From positions 3,264,644 through 3,307,750 of the forward strand of contig NZ_HG964497.1 of assembly GCF_000613125.1 (NCBI RefSeq): DNA of 43,107 nt, in the 5' to 3' direction. This document shows positions 26,892-37,687 of the stretch, piece after piece. Under the pieces are notes generated by a model. The model ran no database searches. It was not told the DNA's origin and worked only from the letters and a program-made list of their open reading frames with translations. The number at the start of each line of letters is the position of its first letter. Within the stretch, counting starts at the first letter, position 1. The DNA is from Bacillus sp. EB01 (lineage in GTDB: Bacteria > Bacillota > Bacilli > Bacillales > Cytobacillaceae). The translations under genes and the position numbers were made by a program.

Positions 26892-28112
26892 CTATTTATT
26901 TTTTACTATATCGAGATATATTTGCTGATAGCTATAGGCCTCTTCTGCAACGGTAAAATTCGCATATCTATCCAGCTTTTTCTTTATTGAATTAAGAATC
27001 GTTGGGTTGGTAATTATTTTTTGTAAAGTATTTCTCAAATTCGAAACGTTACCTAATTTAAATGTAAATCCATTATAGCCATTGGTGATGATATCTGTAA
27101 TCCCCCCCACATCCGAGGCAATAACAGGTAAGTTACAAGATAATGCCTCATTTATTACTTGCGGCCTATTTTCATGCCAAGTTGAAGGGACGATTAGCGC
27201 ATCTATTTGATTAAAAATATCTCCTAATTGAGTTTCATCATAGACCCCACAATATTCTATATTTTCACTATCCCTACATAGTTGGATAAGTCCCTCGTCT
27301 CCCAAACCGTACATTTTTAATAATGGACTGTTTGAATTTGATTTTAAATTTTTAAAGGCATCTAATAATAATGGGACTCCTTTATGTTGTTCAATACTTC
27401 CTGCATATCCAAAAGTAAGTTTATCCTCTTTTTTATAAAATTTTTTGTTCACTTTAAGGTGTTCCACATCTACTCCGTAGTTAATGACTTCCAGATTAAG
27501 TCCAGAATACTCTTGCTTAAATAGACTTCCTAAGAATTTAGAAGGAGCAACGACAGTCTTTGCACCGTATAGAATGTCTTTAGACTTATTGTATCTATGC
27601 CCTATCCACTCCTGCTCAAATTCTGGGCATGACTTCAAACATGCCCTTGTTTGATTGGCACCAAAACATAAATCGCCATTCGATTTTTTTAGAATTGCAT
27701 AAGGACACATGAGATAAAAATCTGTCAGAGTTAAGATATAGGGTATATTAAGCTCTTGAATTGCTTCGACAAATTCGGCCACTCTAATGGTGTGGCTAAC
27801 GTGAACAAGGTCAGGTGCTTCTTTTATGAGCAATTCCTTCGCAAGCTCTCGAAGGTCTTTTTCGCTGGTTAATTGTTTCCAATCTCGTTCTGGCCTCTTT
27901 AAAGCAATAATCTCAACTTCTTTATATGAAAATTCTCTATATAGGATCTCATTAAAAGATTGGTCATAAAAAGTTTCTTCATAAAAGCTCATTGTAATGA
28001 CCTTAATCTCATGCCCTAATACCTTCATTTGCTTTGCAAGGTTTAACACAAACTTTTCTGTTCCACGGTAATGTTCAGGTACAAATTGATGGACTAAATA
28101 AATAATTTTCAT
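26892..28112 (-). CDS. family 4 glycosyltransferase (GT-B fold)
   Basis: Transferase of 406 residues. The N-terminal acceptor domain has FVPEHYRGTEKFVLNLAKQM, and the C-terminal donor domain has TFGYAGSIEQHKGVPLLLDAF, VPSTWHENRPQVINEAL and ASDVGGITDII. The Glu pair region fits GT4 retaining enzymes. A Cys-rich patch (CPYAILKKSNGDLCFG...CLKSCPEFE) in the middle recalls related GT4 proteins. The frame opens at GTG, but AAGGGAG is 7 nt before ATG 28112. It lies 70 bp after the GT8-like gene and probably shares its transcript. Confidence 0.87.
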   Translation of the reverse strand: MKIIYLVHQFVPEHYRGTEKFVLNLAKQMKVLGHEIKVITMSFYEETFYDQSFNEILYREFSYKEVEIIALKRPERDWKQLTSEKDLRELAKELLIKEAPDLVHVSHTIRVAEFVEAIQELNIPYILTLTDFYLMCPYAILKKSNGDLCFGANQTRACLKSCPEFEQEWIGHRYNKSKDILYGAKTVVAPSKFLGSLFKQEYSGLNLEVINYGVDVEHLKVNKKFYKKEDKLTFGYAGSIEQHKGVPLLLDAFKNLKSNSNSPLLKMYGLGDEGLIQLCRDSENIEYCGVYDETQLGDIFNQIDALIVPSTWHENRPQVINEALSCNLPVIASDVGGITDIITNGYNGFTFKLGNVSNLRNTLQKIITNPTILNSIKKKLDRYANFTVAEEAYSYQQIYLDIVKNK

Positions 28113-28182
28113 ACACACTCTCCCTTCAAATGAGAATATACATAGCCGTAGCCTGAATTAGATGCCCACTGTATTCTGCTCG

Positions 28183-29166
28183 TTATTTTTCTCTTCTTGC
28201 TAACACCCTGTTTGAGTATTTAAAGGGAAAGGGAAATTTATCTTGTAATTTTTGATTGTGGCGGTAATAAATTTTTGTGCGAGGTTTGATCTGTTCACCA
28301 CTTGTAAAATAATTATAACTCCACGCGATATCCTTTAGTTCCCGATATTTCATCTCAGTAATTTCATCTAAATATTCATCTCTTAAGAGAGAAAAGAAAT
28401 TAGTTTTATCGGGTAAATAAATATTTTCTAATCCGGAGAAATGAACAAAGCGGACTGGCTCTCCATTTACAACGTATTGTCCATTTGAGCCTTTATTGAT
28501 GTTTCGTTTTGTAAAATTCCAATTAGCAATATTATATCCTGGATGAAGTAAAAGGTGGGAGTTGGGGAAAAAACATGGAACAAATTCTAACCACTTTTGA
28601 TCTAAAAATAAACCATTTTTATAATCGATATAACAATGAAAACGGCATCTTTCAGCCCACCAATAAAGAAAATCCTTGGCTTCTTTGGACCTATTAATGG
28701 CAATAAACCCACCATTAATCACTCCATCTCGTAATCTTGAAAACTCCTCGTGATAATTGATTTCAACCGGTTCTGTATTGTGAGGGGTAACCATAATAGA
28801 CTTTGATTGCAGCAATTCCCTAACCTCTTCTAACGGGCTATACACCTTCATGTCCGAGTCCAAATAGATAAACTCATTAATATGCTTATATTCATTCACT
28901 AGATATGACAACAAATAAGGCTTAACTGCACATGCGGCTTCGTATTGGTTATATTTAAACACAAATTTGTCAAAATCTGGTATCCCAATATCTTTTGCAA
29001 GAACGATACGATCAAAGTATGGAAAGTCCTTTACAATTGGATGAATCTCTTCTTCAACAAGGCATAAAACTAGCTCACTAAATGGATGATGCTGTTTTGC
29101 GGATTTTGCCATATTTAAAGACAGTGGAAGGTGATTGTTACAGCAAACAGTACATATAATCAACAT
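28183..29166 (-). CDS. GT8-like glycosyltransferase
   Basis: The 327-residue protein has the metal/nucleotide motif FIYLDSDMKVYSP (about residue 100), INGGFIAINRS, LDQKWLEFVPCFF and VRFVHFSGLEN. This is the order seen in GT-A nucleotide-diphospho-sugar transferases of the GT8 group. It is cytoplasmic with no membrane segments. AAGGAG precedes ATG 29166; the frame opens two codons earlier at GTG. Divergent from the GT61 gene across about 170 bp. Donor and acceptor cannot be told from sequence. Confidence 0.78.
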   Translation of the reverse strand: MLIICTVCCNNHLPLSLNMAKSAKQHHPFSELVLCLVEEEIHPIVKDFPYFDRIVLAKDIGIPDFDKFVFKYNQYEAACAVKPYLLSYLVNEYKHINEFIYLDSDMKVYSPLEEVRELLQSKSIMVTPHNTEPVEINYHEEFSRLRDGVINGGFIAINRSKEAKDFLYWWAERCRFHCYIDYKNGLFLDQKWLEFVPCFFPNSHLLLHPGYNIANWNFTKRNINKGSNGQYVVNGEPVRFVHFSGLENIYLPDKTNFFSLLRDEYLDEITEMKYRELKDIAWSYNYFTSGEQIKPRTKIYYRHNQKLQDKFPFPFKYSNRVLARREK

Positions 29167-29338
29167 TTTCACTCCTTAACAAATATAGCCCCTATTTTAA
29201 AATGCAAATGGGAAGACACTTATTAACCAGCCTCCTACATAATATGGGATAAGCGAAAGCATTGTATGGGTAATAATCTAGAAAGGTTGCTTTACTTTTT
29301 ATTTGGCATAAACCTTAAAAATGTTTGGAGGGAAAAAC

Positions 29339-30391
29339 TTGGAGCAATTATTGCCACCGATAGGAATTTATAACTCACTAAAGGATTGGTTTTCATATAC
29401 GGACCCCAATGAAAGCGAATATCATCAAATATATCCTGCCACCTCCTTTAAAAGAACAATTAAACACCCGCCTTCTCGGTATCCCATAGTATTAGAGGGG
29501 GGAGATATTGGAATTATACCTCATGGTGGAATATGGGGATTAAATGGCGCCATTATTACTGCTAATAATCACCTAATTTGGGATGTTTCAAAAGAAATGG
29601 TTGAAACTCCGTATAAACATTCAATTTTCAAACAAAAGTCTTTACCTCCTGTATCCCACTATTACAAAAGCGCAGCAGACTTAACACATGTGTTTAGTGA
29701 AAATTACTATCACTGGTTATATGAGGTGCTTCCTCGAATTCATTTACTCGAACAAAGAGGCATAAAACCCGAATATTATATCTGTAAATACAACGCTTTA
29801 CCTTTTCAATCTGAAACGTTAAGCCAATTAGGATTTTTGGAAAAAATAGTAATAACCAACCACGATACCCATTTACAAGCTGAAGAGTTAATTGTACCTT
29901 CACAGCCATCCTACGCAACGAAATGGGGTTTTGACTTTTTAAGAAGATCATTTTTAAAGGAAAATTCCTTAAAGCCATCAAAAAGGATTTATATACGCAG
30001 GAAGGGCTACCGGAGAATTACAAACCAAGGGGATATAGACGAGTTACTCTTTAAGTATAAATTTTTACAGGTTGAACTTGAAACCCTTTCCTTTTTTGAG
30101 CAAGTGCAGCTATTTTCTTCAGCTGAAATTATTATCGCCGCACATGGAGCGGGTTTAGCAAATCTGACCTTTTGTACCCCCGGTACACAGGTACTTGAAA
30201 TTTTCTCACCTACCTATATAACTCCTCTTTATTGGACCATTAGCAATTTCGGTAATCTAAATTACCATTATTACATTGGACAATTAAGTGAACAGGATAA
30301 GTACAAATCAGACCAAGGGTGGCATGGTACAGATAATATAGTAATTAATCTCTCCAAACTCAGCTCCTTTCTAAAAAAATTAAGATTATAA
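29339..30391 (+). CDS. family 61 glycosyltransferase (DUF563)
   Basis: Transferase of about 350 residues. The N-terminal half includes NYYHWLYEVLPRIHLLEQ, typical of the family. The C-terminal half has RIYIRRKGYRRITNQ and AAHGAGLANLTFCTPGTQVLEIF, the conserved donor-site region. An ATG lies at 29321 but lacks a ribosome site. TGGAGGG followed by 6 nt leads to TTG 29339, so that start is chosen. It is the only + strand gene among the minus-strand glycosyltransferases. Family members add sugars such as xylose or others; the specificity here is unknown. Confidence 0.82.
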   Translation: MEQLLPPIGIYNSLKDWFSYTDPNESEYHQIYPATSFKRTIKHPPSRYPIVLEGGDIGIIPHGGIWGLNGAIITANNHLIWDVSKEMVETPYKHSIFKQKSLPPVSHYYKSAADLTHVFSENYYHWLYEVLPRIHLLEQRGIKPEYYICKYNALPFQSETLSQLGFLEKIVITNHDTHLQAEELIVPSQPSYATKWGFDFLRRSFLKENSLKPSKRIYIRRKGYRRITNQGDIDELLFKYKFLQVELETLSFFEQVQLFSSAEIIIAAHGAGLANLTFCTPGTQVLEIFSPTYITPLYWTISNFGNLNYHYYIGQLSEQDKYKSDQGWHGTDNIVINLSKLSSFLKKLRL

Positions 30392-30430
30392 AAAAAACAA
30401 TCCATTTAATTTATTAGTGGATTGTTTTTT
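30392..30430. terminator. bidirectional terminator after the GT61 gene
   Basis: A 13-bp stem (30392-30404 with 30418-30430) flanked by Ts on both strands. It lies between two converging genes. Confidence 0.87.
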
Positions 30431-30482
30431 CATACCAAATAAATGAGTCCCTAGGAGCATTATATATATAGAAGCTTTACTC

Positions 30483-30758
30483 CTAATTATCAAGTAAATC
30501 TAAAGAAAAACTCTCAACATCTTTACAACGTATAACCGTTAACCTTGACTCAACAAAAGGTGTAATCATACCAGGCTCAATAATTTTTATGCAACAATCC
30601 TTCGTTACATTCTCCAATTCACCCTCAATAATATCACCTGATTTTGTCTTAATTGTCACCTCTTGAAATCTAAATTTCTTGAGAATTTGACAAAGACAAT
30701 CCTTTTTACATGAATGTCTCTCATTACAGCAGCAATGTTTGTCTTTTTTTACTCCCAA
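30483..30758 (-). CDS. small Cys-rich protein, probable spore-surface component
   Basis: About 91 residues. The N-terminus is rich in Cys, His and Lys (KHCCCNERHSCKKDCLCQI). It is followed by a beta-rich domain (VTIKTKSGDIIEGELENVTKDC...LTVIRCKDVESFSL) resembling the Sm-like fold of DUF2642 spore proteins. An ATG at 30767 touches AAGGAG with no gap. TTG 30758 lies 9 nt from it and is preferred. Function unknown. The YheC/D neighbour and Cys content suggest a cross-linked coat or exosporium protein. Confidence 0.6.
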   Translation of the reverse strand: MGVKKDKHCCCNERHSCKKDCLCQILKKFRFQEVTIKTKSGDIIEGELENVTKDCCIKIIEPGMITPFVESRLTVIRCKDVESFSLDLLDN

Positions 30759-30907
30759 CTTGCCCATCTCCTTCTATTTTATTCGCTCTCCTTCATACAT
30801 TATTCTTTTTAAAGCAAGTTGTAAGGGCGCCTAACCTTCTGTTTGTGCCTATTTTTAATATATTGGAAATATAGGTTCATACATCCTCTTCAAAACTTCA
30901 CATACGT

Positions 30908-32263
30908 TTAAACTACAGTAAGCCCCGCCAATGATTTGGCATACAACAACGGTGTACTGACAATCTTTTCATAAATTTCCATATCAACCTCAACTGCATC
31001 CAGGATCATTTTATGTGCGTGAAATTTATTGGCCTCTAATACCCATGGTTTTAACTCTTTATCGATGATGACATCCAAACCTAAATCACCATAAACCCCA
31101 AAAACCGACTCCAATTGAAGACAAACCTCTTTACAAACTGAGATGACTTCATTTTGTTTTTTAATCGCGGCGTTGTGTTTCAATTGAAATACTGTTTCAA
31201 GGGCCTCTATCCCGCTTACAAGTGAACCTGCATCATTCGTAATAATGTGTTTTGGCTTTCCATACCTGGCAATGACCGTCGTGCATTTCCATTCTTTTGT
31301 CTCGTCTTTTTGCATGATGACCCTGAAATCGACATTCTTGTTTTGGTTTTTTGAGGTAACGGCTTTTTGGATTAGATATTTTTTTCGGCTAAGCATTTTT
31401 TCACAAAAATGCTCCATTCCCTTCTTCTTAGCTAGTTGTTTTTGTCCTTTGACGAATATCACTTCATAATGGCTGCGGAGGTTGACGACTTTAAAAATCC
31501 CGTTTCCTAGCGAGCCTTTCACCGGTTTTAAGTATATCTCATGATGAGTATTTAACATTTCGAATAAGTTGTGGGGGTCAGTGTATTGGCAGGTTGGCAA
31601 AAGGTAGGTACTTGTTTCATCTGATTTCATTAGGGCATCGTGAAATTCCAATTTGTTAAACATATACGAGTTGAACATCTTTCCTTTATATTTTTCGCTC
31701 AACTGTTCCTCGAGCTCGTTAGGCGGATTTTTTCGTTTATAGATGACTTCTGGCAATGGAAACGTACCACTCACCCAGTTTGGTTCCCCTTGAGAATCTG
31801 GCGAATAACAATATCCTTTGACCGTTTGGGTTTTCCAGTCAAAATCTGACCAACGTGCTAGATAAGCTAAACCATTGACACTTTCATATTGTTTAAAGTA
31901 AGGCTTCAAGCTTTCCACCCTTTTAGGCGTTAGTTTCTTGTTTGTTAGAATCATCGCAATGACTGGTCCTATGTGAATTCCGTTATCATCAACCGAGATC
32001 TCATAGCTTAAATCAGGCAGTTCAAAAGGAAAATCTATTTGCTTACTCACCCCTATGGACTGATCCTCCAAACCTTCAGCCTCTTTAATCTTCATCTTTT
32101 TCGACCATTTTCCAATATGGAGCCAATACCAATCCTTATTTAATTGATACTCCACAATCTGTCTGTTCGGCAACAACATAACGTCAGGCTCAGTTTTTAC
32201 AAAATGAATTTTCAAGCTTGCACATCCTCTCAGGTACATTAAATACAGGGGATCTGTTTTCAT
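30908..32263 (-). CDS. YheC/YheD-family ATP-grasp protein, endospore coat-associated
   Basis: The 451-residue protein has a family-specific N-terminal domain. An ATP-grasp-like C-terminal domain follows with EIYLKPVKGSLGNGIFKV, YLIQKAV, DFRVIMQKD, GVYGDLGLDVIIDKE and WVLEANKFH. In B. subtilis, YheC and YheD are spore-coat associated and made in the mother cell. GGAG lies 6 nt before ATG 32263. A TTG at 32215 with AGAGG is a possible alternative. No terminator is evident after it. The reaction is unknown; ATP-grasp enzymes form peptide-like bonds. Confidence 0.8.
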   Translation of the reverse strand: MKTDPLYLMYLRGCASLKIHFVKTEPDVMLLPNRQIVEYQLNKDWYWLHIGKWSKKMKIKEAEGLEDQSIGVSKQIDFPFELPDLSYEISVDDNGIHIGPVIAMILTNKKLTPKRVESLKPYFKQYESVNGLAYLARWSDFDWKTQTVKGYCYSPDSQGEPNWVSGTFPLPEVIYKRKNPPNELEEQLSEKYKGKMFNSYMFNKLEFHDALMKSDETSTYLLPTCQYTDPHNLFEMLNTHHEIYLKPVKGSLGNGIFKVVNLRSHYEVIFVKGQKQLAKKKGMEHFCEKMLSRKKYLIQKAVTSKNQNKNVDFRVIMQKDETKEWKCTTVIARYGKPKHIITNDAGSLVSGIEALETVFQLKHNAAIKKQNEVISVCKEVCLQLESVFGVYGDLGLDVIIDKELKPWVLEANKFHAHKMILDAVEVDMEIYEKIVSTPLLYAKSLAGLTVV

Positions 32264-32473
32264 TATATTCTCCGGTGCAGTCTAATGTTGGTGGTCGACT
32301 AAAAATGGGCCTTCGCCTATCCGCAACAGTACTCTGGCAAAAAAAAAAGCCTCTATTATAAAATAGAAAGCATTATTATTATAATTTTTCTAAATGTAAT
32401 TCCCATCTAAAGTTTGGACAAATTTTTTTGATAACCCCACATATGTTTTCTGTTTTTCCTAACCAAATAAATG

Positions 32474-32947
32474 ACGGGTTACCAAAACCCTATATAATCC
32501 AAATAACAATTTTGAAGGCTATCAGCTACCTACTCCCAAAACAAAGGAATCCGTCCGAATAGCAAAGATTGATTATATCTGGTCAATTTACTTAAAAAGT
32601 ATCGTGTAAAGCAAAATAAGATTAAACTCAAAAACAGACTCATTTATAAAGACAGTGGGTTTATATTTGCCCGGGATGATGGACATCCGCAATTAAGAAA
32701 AGTAATTGAAACAAGGCTTAAACGATTGCAGAATAAATCAGGATAGAAAAAAATATCCTCGCACATTCGTTCAGACATACTCATACTTCTTTATTAATCC
32801 AAGCCCGGGTGGGATTAAAGAAATTCAGCAGCGGTTAGGTGATACCGATAACAATATAACATGAACATTTACGCCCATATAACTGCAAAAATGGAAGAAA
32901 AGGCCTCCCAACAGTTTAGCAAACTGATGAAAGACCTTCTCCTTTAG
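32474..32947 (+). pseudogene. decayed phage/ICE-type tyrosine integrase (C-terminal catalytic part)
   Basis: Pieces of one integrase lie in order over three frames: NNNFEGYQLPTPKTKESVRI, LIYKDSGFIFARDDGHPQLR, AHSFRHTHTSLL (HxxR box), KEIQQRLGDTD (the usual catalytic His of LGHTD is Asp) and MNIYAHITAKMEEKASQQFS (nucleophile Tyr region), ending about 32947. Stops and frameshifts separate them, so it is dead. The N-terminal half is missing. It lies directly beyond the groEL 3' end. The stretch 32264-32473 shows only a weak AT-rich hairpin near 32353-32368. Confidence 0.8.
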
Positions 32948-33048
32948 TTAACTTTTTTGTCCTAGGTTGCCTTGTTTTTTGTAAAACGAGGACAAGAAAA
33001 GCATATATTCATTTTAAACGTTGGTATAACAAGGTTCTAAAACCTTAA

Positions 33049-34686
<1,638 letters not shown>

Positions 34687-34727
34687 TCAAAACCTCCATG
34701 TATTTATTCATAATTCGTCCTGCTAAA

Positions 34728-35012
34728 TTAGCCGATGATAGCAAGGATATCACTTTCACGAAGAATCAAATACTCTGCGCCTTGGTACTTAACTTCTGTA
34801 CCAGCGTATTTTGAGAAGATAATACGGTCGCCTTCTGAAACCTCAAGAGCAACTTTTTCACCGTTATCGAGGACGCGGCCAGTGCCAACTGCCACAACCT
34901 TGCCTTCTTGCGGCTTTTCTTTAGCTGTATCCGGCAGAACGATTCCGCTTGCAGTCGTTTCTTCCGACTCAACAAGCTCAATGATAATGCGATCACCAAG
35001 TGGTTTTAACAT
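34728..35012 (-). CDS. groES: co-chaperonin GroES (Hsp10)
   Basis: Heptameric lid of the GroEL chamber. The 94-residue protein begins [12 protein letters not shown] and has the mobile-loop region [20 protein letters not shown] and [27 protein letters not shown] precedes the ATG. It is the first gene of the operon, after a perfect CIRCE element. The chaperonin operon is heat inducible through HrcA. Confidence 0.98.
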   Translation of the reverse strand: MLKPLGDRIIIELVESEETTASGIVLPDTAKEKPQEGKVVAVGTGRVLDNGEKVALEVSEGDRIIFSKYAGTEVKYQGAEYLILRESDILAIIG

Positions 35013-35048
35013 TCGAACAACCTCCTCAAAGCATATGTAGAATTTTTA

Positions 35049-35075
35049 TTAGCACTCTATCAACTCGAGTGCTAA
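35049..35075 (-). promoter_or_regulatory. CIRCE operator (HrcA binding site)
   Basis: TTAGCACTC (35049-35057), nine bases, GAGTGCTAA (35067-35075), an exact match to the consensus. It lies at the start of the groES transcript, where bound HrcA blocks transcription until heat stress. Confidence 0.97.
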
Positions 35076-35085
35076 CACAATTATT

Positions 35086-35114
35086 ATAATAATGAATCCT
35101 TATTTCTTTTGCAA
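35086..35114 (-). promoter_or_regulatory. groESL promoter
   Basis: Minus strand TTGCAA (35109-35114), 17-bp spacer, TATTAT (35086-35091). CIRCE begins about 10 bp downstream. Between this and ydiL (35341) I see only the ydiL promoter candidate. Confidence 0.75.
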
Positions 35115-35276
35115 GCGTGAAGTCAATTTTTTATGAAAAAAATCACCATAAAAGTATTTCCTTTCCCTTAAAAGATATGCGCGAAGCTTTCTTGATTGAA
35201 ATACACTTTGCTTTATGAAAGAATTAAGGATAGTGCAAAGGCAGGAGATAGAAAGAACCACGCTTAATCCCTGGAA

Positions 35277-35305
35277 TTGAAAGTACTAAGCATTCAAACT
35301 AAAGA
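35277..35305 (+). promoter_or_regulatory. ydiL promoter candidate
   Basis: TTGAAA (35277-35282), 17-bp spacer, TAAAGA (35300-35305), about 35 bp before the ydiL start. Weak -10 match. Confidence 0.4.
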
Positions 35306-35340
35306 TAAGGGTACTTTATTTATAAAAAGGAGTATTTGAC

Positions 35341-36075
35341 TTGAAACGTGAGTATGGATTTGTCTTAATTGTTTATATTGCAATGCAGCTTTCAAGCCTT
35401 GTTGGTGTTCCGCTCCTCGCGTTTTTGATTGCCGGGAATGGGGAAAGCTTAGAATCAGCCCGGATTAACGCCATGAATTATTGGATTTTGATCAGCTTTA
35501 TAAGTGCACTTCTCATCATCCTTTTTATCCTTCGCAAGGAAATGAGGGAATCTCTAAATTCGATGCAAGGCAAAGATGTCAGGGAAATCTTAAAATGGGG
35601 AATCGGCGGTATTTTTCTTGCCTACTTCGCACAATATGTTGCGATCATCATCGAGCAAATGCTTGGAATAAAACCTGGATCGGAAAATACTCAAGGTATT
35701 ATGGAGATGATTTTTGGTTTCCCTGCCGTTATGCTTGTCACTTCGATAGTAGGACCAATACTGGAGGAACTTGTTTTCAGGAAAATTATCTTTGGCAGCC
35801 TTCATCACCGCTTTAACTTTTTTATTTCCGCACTTCTCAGCTCTATTATTTTTGCTGCTGCACATATGGAATTTGAGCATATCCTTTTATATTCCGCCAT
35901 GGGCTTTACCTTTGCATACCTTTATGTTAAAACCAAAAGAATTATCGTACCGATTTTTGCCCACGTTGCCATGAATACGATGGTTGTTATTATTCAGATC
36001 GTCTTTAAAGATGATATTGAAAAAATAATGCGTGAAGCAGAAAAAATGCAAAACTTCATCGGAGGGTTCCTATGA
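35341..36075 (+). CDS. ydiL: CPBP (Abi/CAAX-type) intramembrane metalloprotease
   Basis: Membrane protein of 244 residues with about six to eight hydrophobic segments. The glutamate protease motifs are EELVFRKIIFG (Glu142, Glu143, Arg147), FAAAHMEF (His175) and FAHVAMN. The family includes CAAX prenyl proteases and bacteriocin-immunity proteins. The target here is unknown. The start is TTG with AAAGGAG 8 nt upstream. It overlaps ydiK by 4 bp. In B. subtilis, ydiL and ydiK also stand beside groES. Confidence 0.85.
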   Translation: MKREYGFVLIVYIAMQLSSLVGVPLLAFLIAGNGESLESARINAMNYWILISFISALLIILFILRKEMRESLNSMQGKDVREILKWGIGGIFLAYFAQYVAIIIEQMLGIKPGSENTQGIMEMIFGFPAVMLVTSIVGPILEELVFRKIIFGSLHHRFNFFISALLSSIIFAAAHMEFEHILLYSAMGFTFAYLYVKTKRIIVPIFAHVAMNTMVVIIQIVFKDDIEKIMREAEKMQNFIGGFL

Positions 36076-36281
36076 GACCAACACCATTGTTTTCAGCCTT
36101 CATTTATATTCTGTTAGGCGTATTATTTACTTATTTTGCTATAGAGAATGTCAAACAAGAAGGATGGGGATTCTTTTCCTGGCTCCTCGTTATTTTGGCA
36201 ACCTTTGATTTGGGAGCTGGAATTAGGATCATTATGTTATATTATAAAATTAAAAGAGCACAGACTGACAAAAAAAAGTGA
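36072..36281 (+). CDS. ydiK: small membrane protein YdiK
   Basis: A 69-residue protein with two hydrophobic segments (about 6-23 and 34-57), a basic tail KRAQTDKKK and GGAGGG before the ATG. The start overlaps the ydiL stop (ATGA), so the two are coupled. Matches the conserved small ydiK of Bacillus in position and size. Function unknown. Confidence 0.78.
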   Translation: MRPTPLFSAFIYILLGVLFTYFAIENVKQEGWGFFSWLLVILATFDLGAGIRIIMLYYKIKRAQTDKKK

Positions 36282-36309
36282 GCCCATTTAAAGTGGACTC
36301 ACTTTTTTT
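36271..36309. terminator. bidirectional terminator between ydiK and rex
   Basis: A 12-bp stem (36271-36282 with 36298-36309) with A and T runs on the two sides and an inner CCA/TGG pairing. It overlaps the last codons of both ydiK and rex. Confidence 0.85.
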
Positions 36310-36970
36310 CTTCCTCGGTTTCTTCTGAAAGATCTACCGTAGGATAATTTTTTAAGAAATAAATTAATGATTGCAATTCAACCGCTAAATCAATATGATG
36401 TACCCTAATGAACGGCGGTACATTCAATCGTGCTGGAGTAAAATTTAAAATCCCTTTTACATTAGCTTCAACAAGTTTATCCGTAATCGGTTGGGCTGCT
36501 GAAGCAGGTACAGTTAAAATTGCAACTGAAATGGGGTCTTCATTTAAGCGGCTTTCCAATTCATCCATATGATAAATTGGCACATTGCTAATGCTAGTCC
36601 CAACTTTTGATGAATCGACATCAAACGCCATCTCAAACCTTGTATTGTTATTTTTTAAAAAGTTATAGTTTAAAAAAGCTGTTCCCAAATTACCTACACC
36701 AATAAGTGCAACCTTTGTCAATTCATCTTGATCCAGTGTCTTTCGAAAAAACCCGAGCAAATAATTGACATTGTACCCATAACCCTTTTTACCAAGCGCC
36801 CCAAAATAAGAAAAGTCCCTGCGGATTGTAGCTGAATCAACCTTGACCGCCTCGCTCAGCTCAGCTGATGAAACCCGTTGCTTTCCAGACGAATGGAGAT
36901 TCTTCAAAAACCTGTAATAAAGTGGCAGGCGTTTTGCTGTGGCCTGCGGTATTTTCATTGTTTCACTCAT
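36299..36970 (-). CDS. rex: redox-sensing transcriptional repressor Rex
   Basis: Represses fermentation and respiration genes when NADH is low and releases DNA when NADH binds. The 223-residue protein has an N-terminal winged helix (about 1-80, [10 protein letters not shown]...[14 protein letters not shown]) and a Rossmann domain with [11 protein letters not shown] (about 89-99). [19 protein letters not shown] precedes the C-terminal domain-swap helix. It follows moaC by about 50 bp, likely one transcript. In B. subtilis rex is followed by tatAy/tatCy, which are absent here. Confidence 0.95.
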   Translation of the reverse strand: MSETMKIPQATAKRLPLYYRFLKNLHSSGKQRVSSAELSEAVKVDSATIRRDFSYFGALGKKGYGYNVNYLLGFFRKTLDQDELTKVALIGVGNLGTAFLNYNFLKNNNTRFEMAFDVDSSKVGTSISNVPIYHMDELESRLNEDPISVAILTVPASAAQPITDKLVEANVKGILNFTPARLNVPPFIRVHHIDLAVELQSLIYFLKNYPTVDLSEETEEEKK

Positions 36971-37019
36971 CCCTTATCCCCCAATTCTCTTCCATGCCAA
37001 GGTAATGTGACTTATTACT

Positions 37020-37514
37020 TTAGCCCAATTCAGAATCTCGTTTAAAATCCCCATTTTTCCCGCCTGTCTTTTCCATAAGATAAGTTGGGCCAATAACCAT
37101 TCCCTTATCAATTGCCTTGCACATATCATAAACGGTTAATGCGCATGCGGAGGCTGCCGTTAGCGCTTCCATCTCCACACCCGTATTCCCTTTTGTTTTC
37201 ACGCCAGCGGCTATTTTCAGCCTATGTCCCTCTTTTTCTTCTTCCCATAGGAACGTGATGTCCACACCCGTCAGAGGAATGGGATGGCACATTGGAATAA
37301 TTTCAGACGTCTTCTTTGCAGCCATAATTGCTGCCACCTGGGCTACCGCAAGAACATCTCCCTTTTTCATTTGATTGTTGGTAATTCGTTCGTATATTTC
37401 GTTATTCACTAATATGCTCGAATAGGCAACTGCGGTTCTAACTGTTTCAGGCTTATTGCTGACATCTACCATCCTTGCCCGGCCTTCTTCGTTAAAATGG
37501 GTGAATTCAGCCAT
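37020..37514 (-). CDS. moaC: cyclic pyranopterin monophosphate synthase accessory protein MoaC
   Basis: Converts the GTP-derived 3',8-cyclo-nucleotide to cyclic pyranopterin monophosphate in molybdenum cofactor synthesis. Length 164. Seen are [27 protein letters not shown], the active-site loop [16 protein letters not shown] and [19 protein letters not shown] precedes the ATG. It is placed between ydiF and rex as in B. subtilis. No other cofactor genes are in the window. Confidence 0.95.
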   Translation of the reverse strand: MAEFTHFNEEGRARMVDVSNKPETVRTAVAYSSILVNNEIYERITNNQMKKGDVLAVAQVAAIMAAKKTSEIIPMCHPIPLTGVDITFLWEEEKEGHRLKIAAGVKTKGNTGVEMEALTAASACALTVYDMCKAIDKGMVIGPTYLMEKTGGKNGDFKRDSELG

Positions 37515-37687
37515 TGCTATACTCCTCTCGAGTGCGGTTCCCTGTATTTAACCGTTCAGTTATCCATAGTATGGATGTTATTATTAGTTTCTTATTGAAT
37601 AATACACTATTTTCCGCAAATTGTGTATGGGCTATGTTTTTTGATTCACAAGTTCAAGGCAGCAAAAATTCTTGTCAGGTACGGTTA

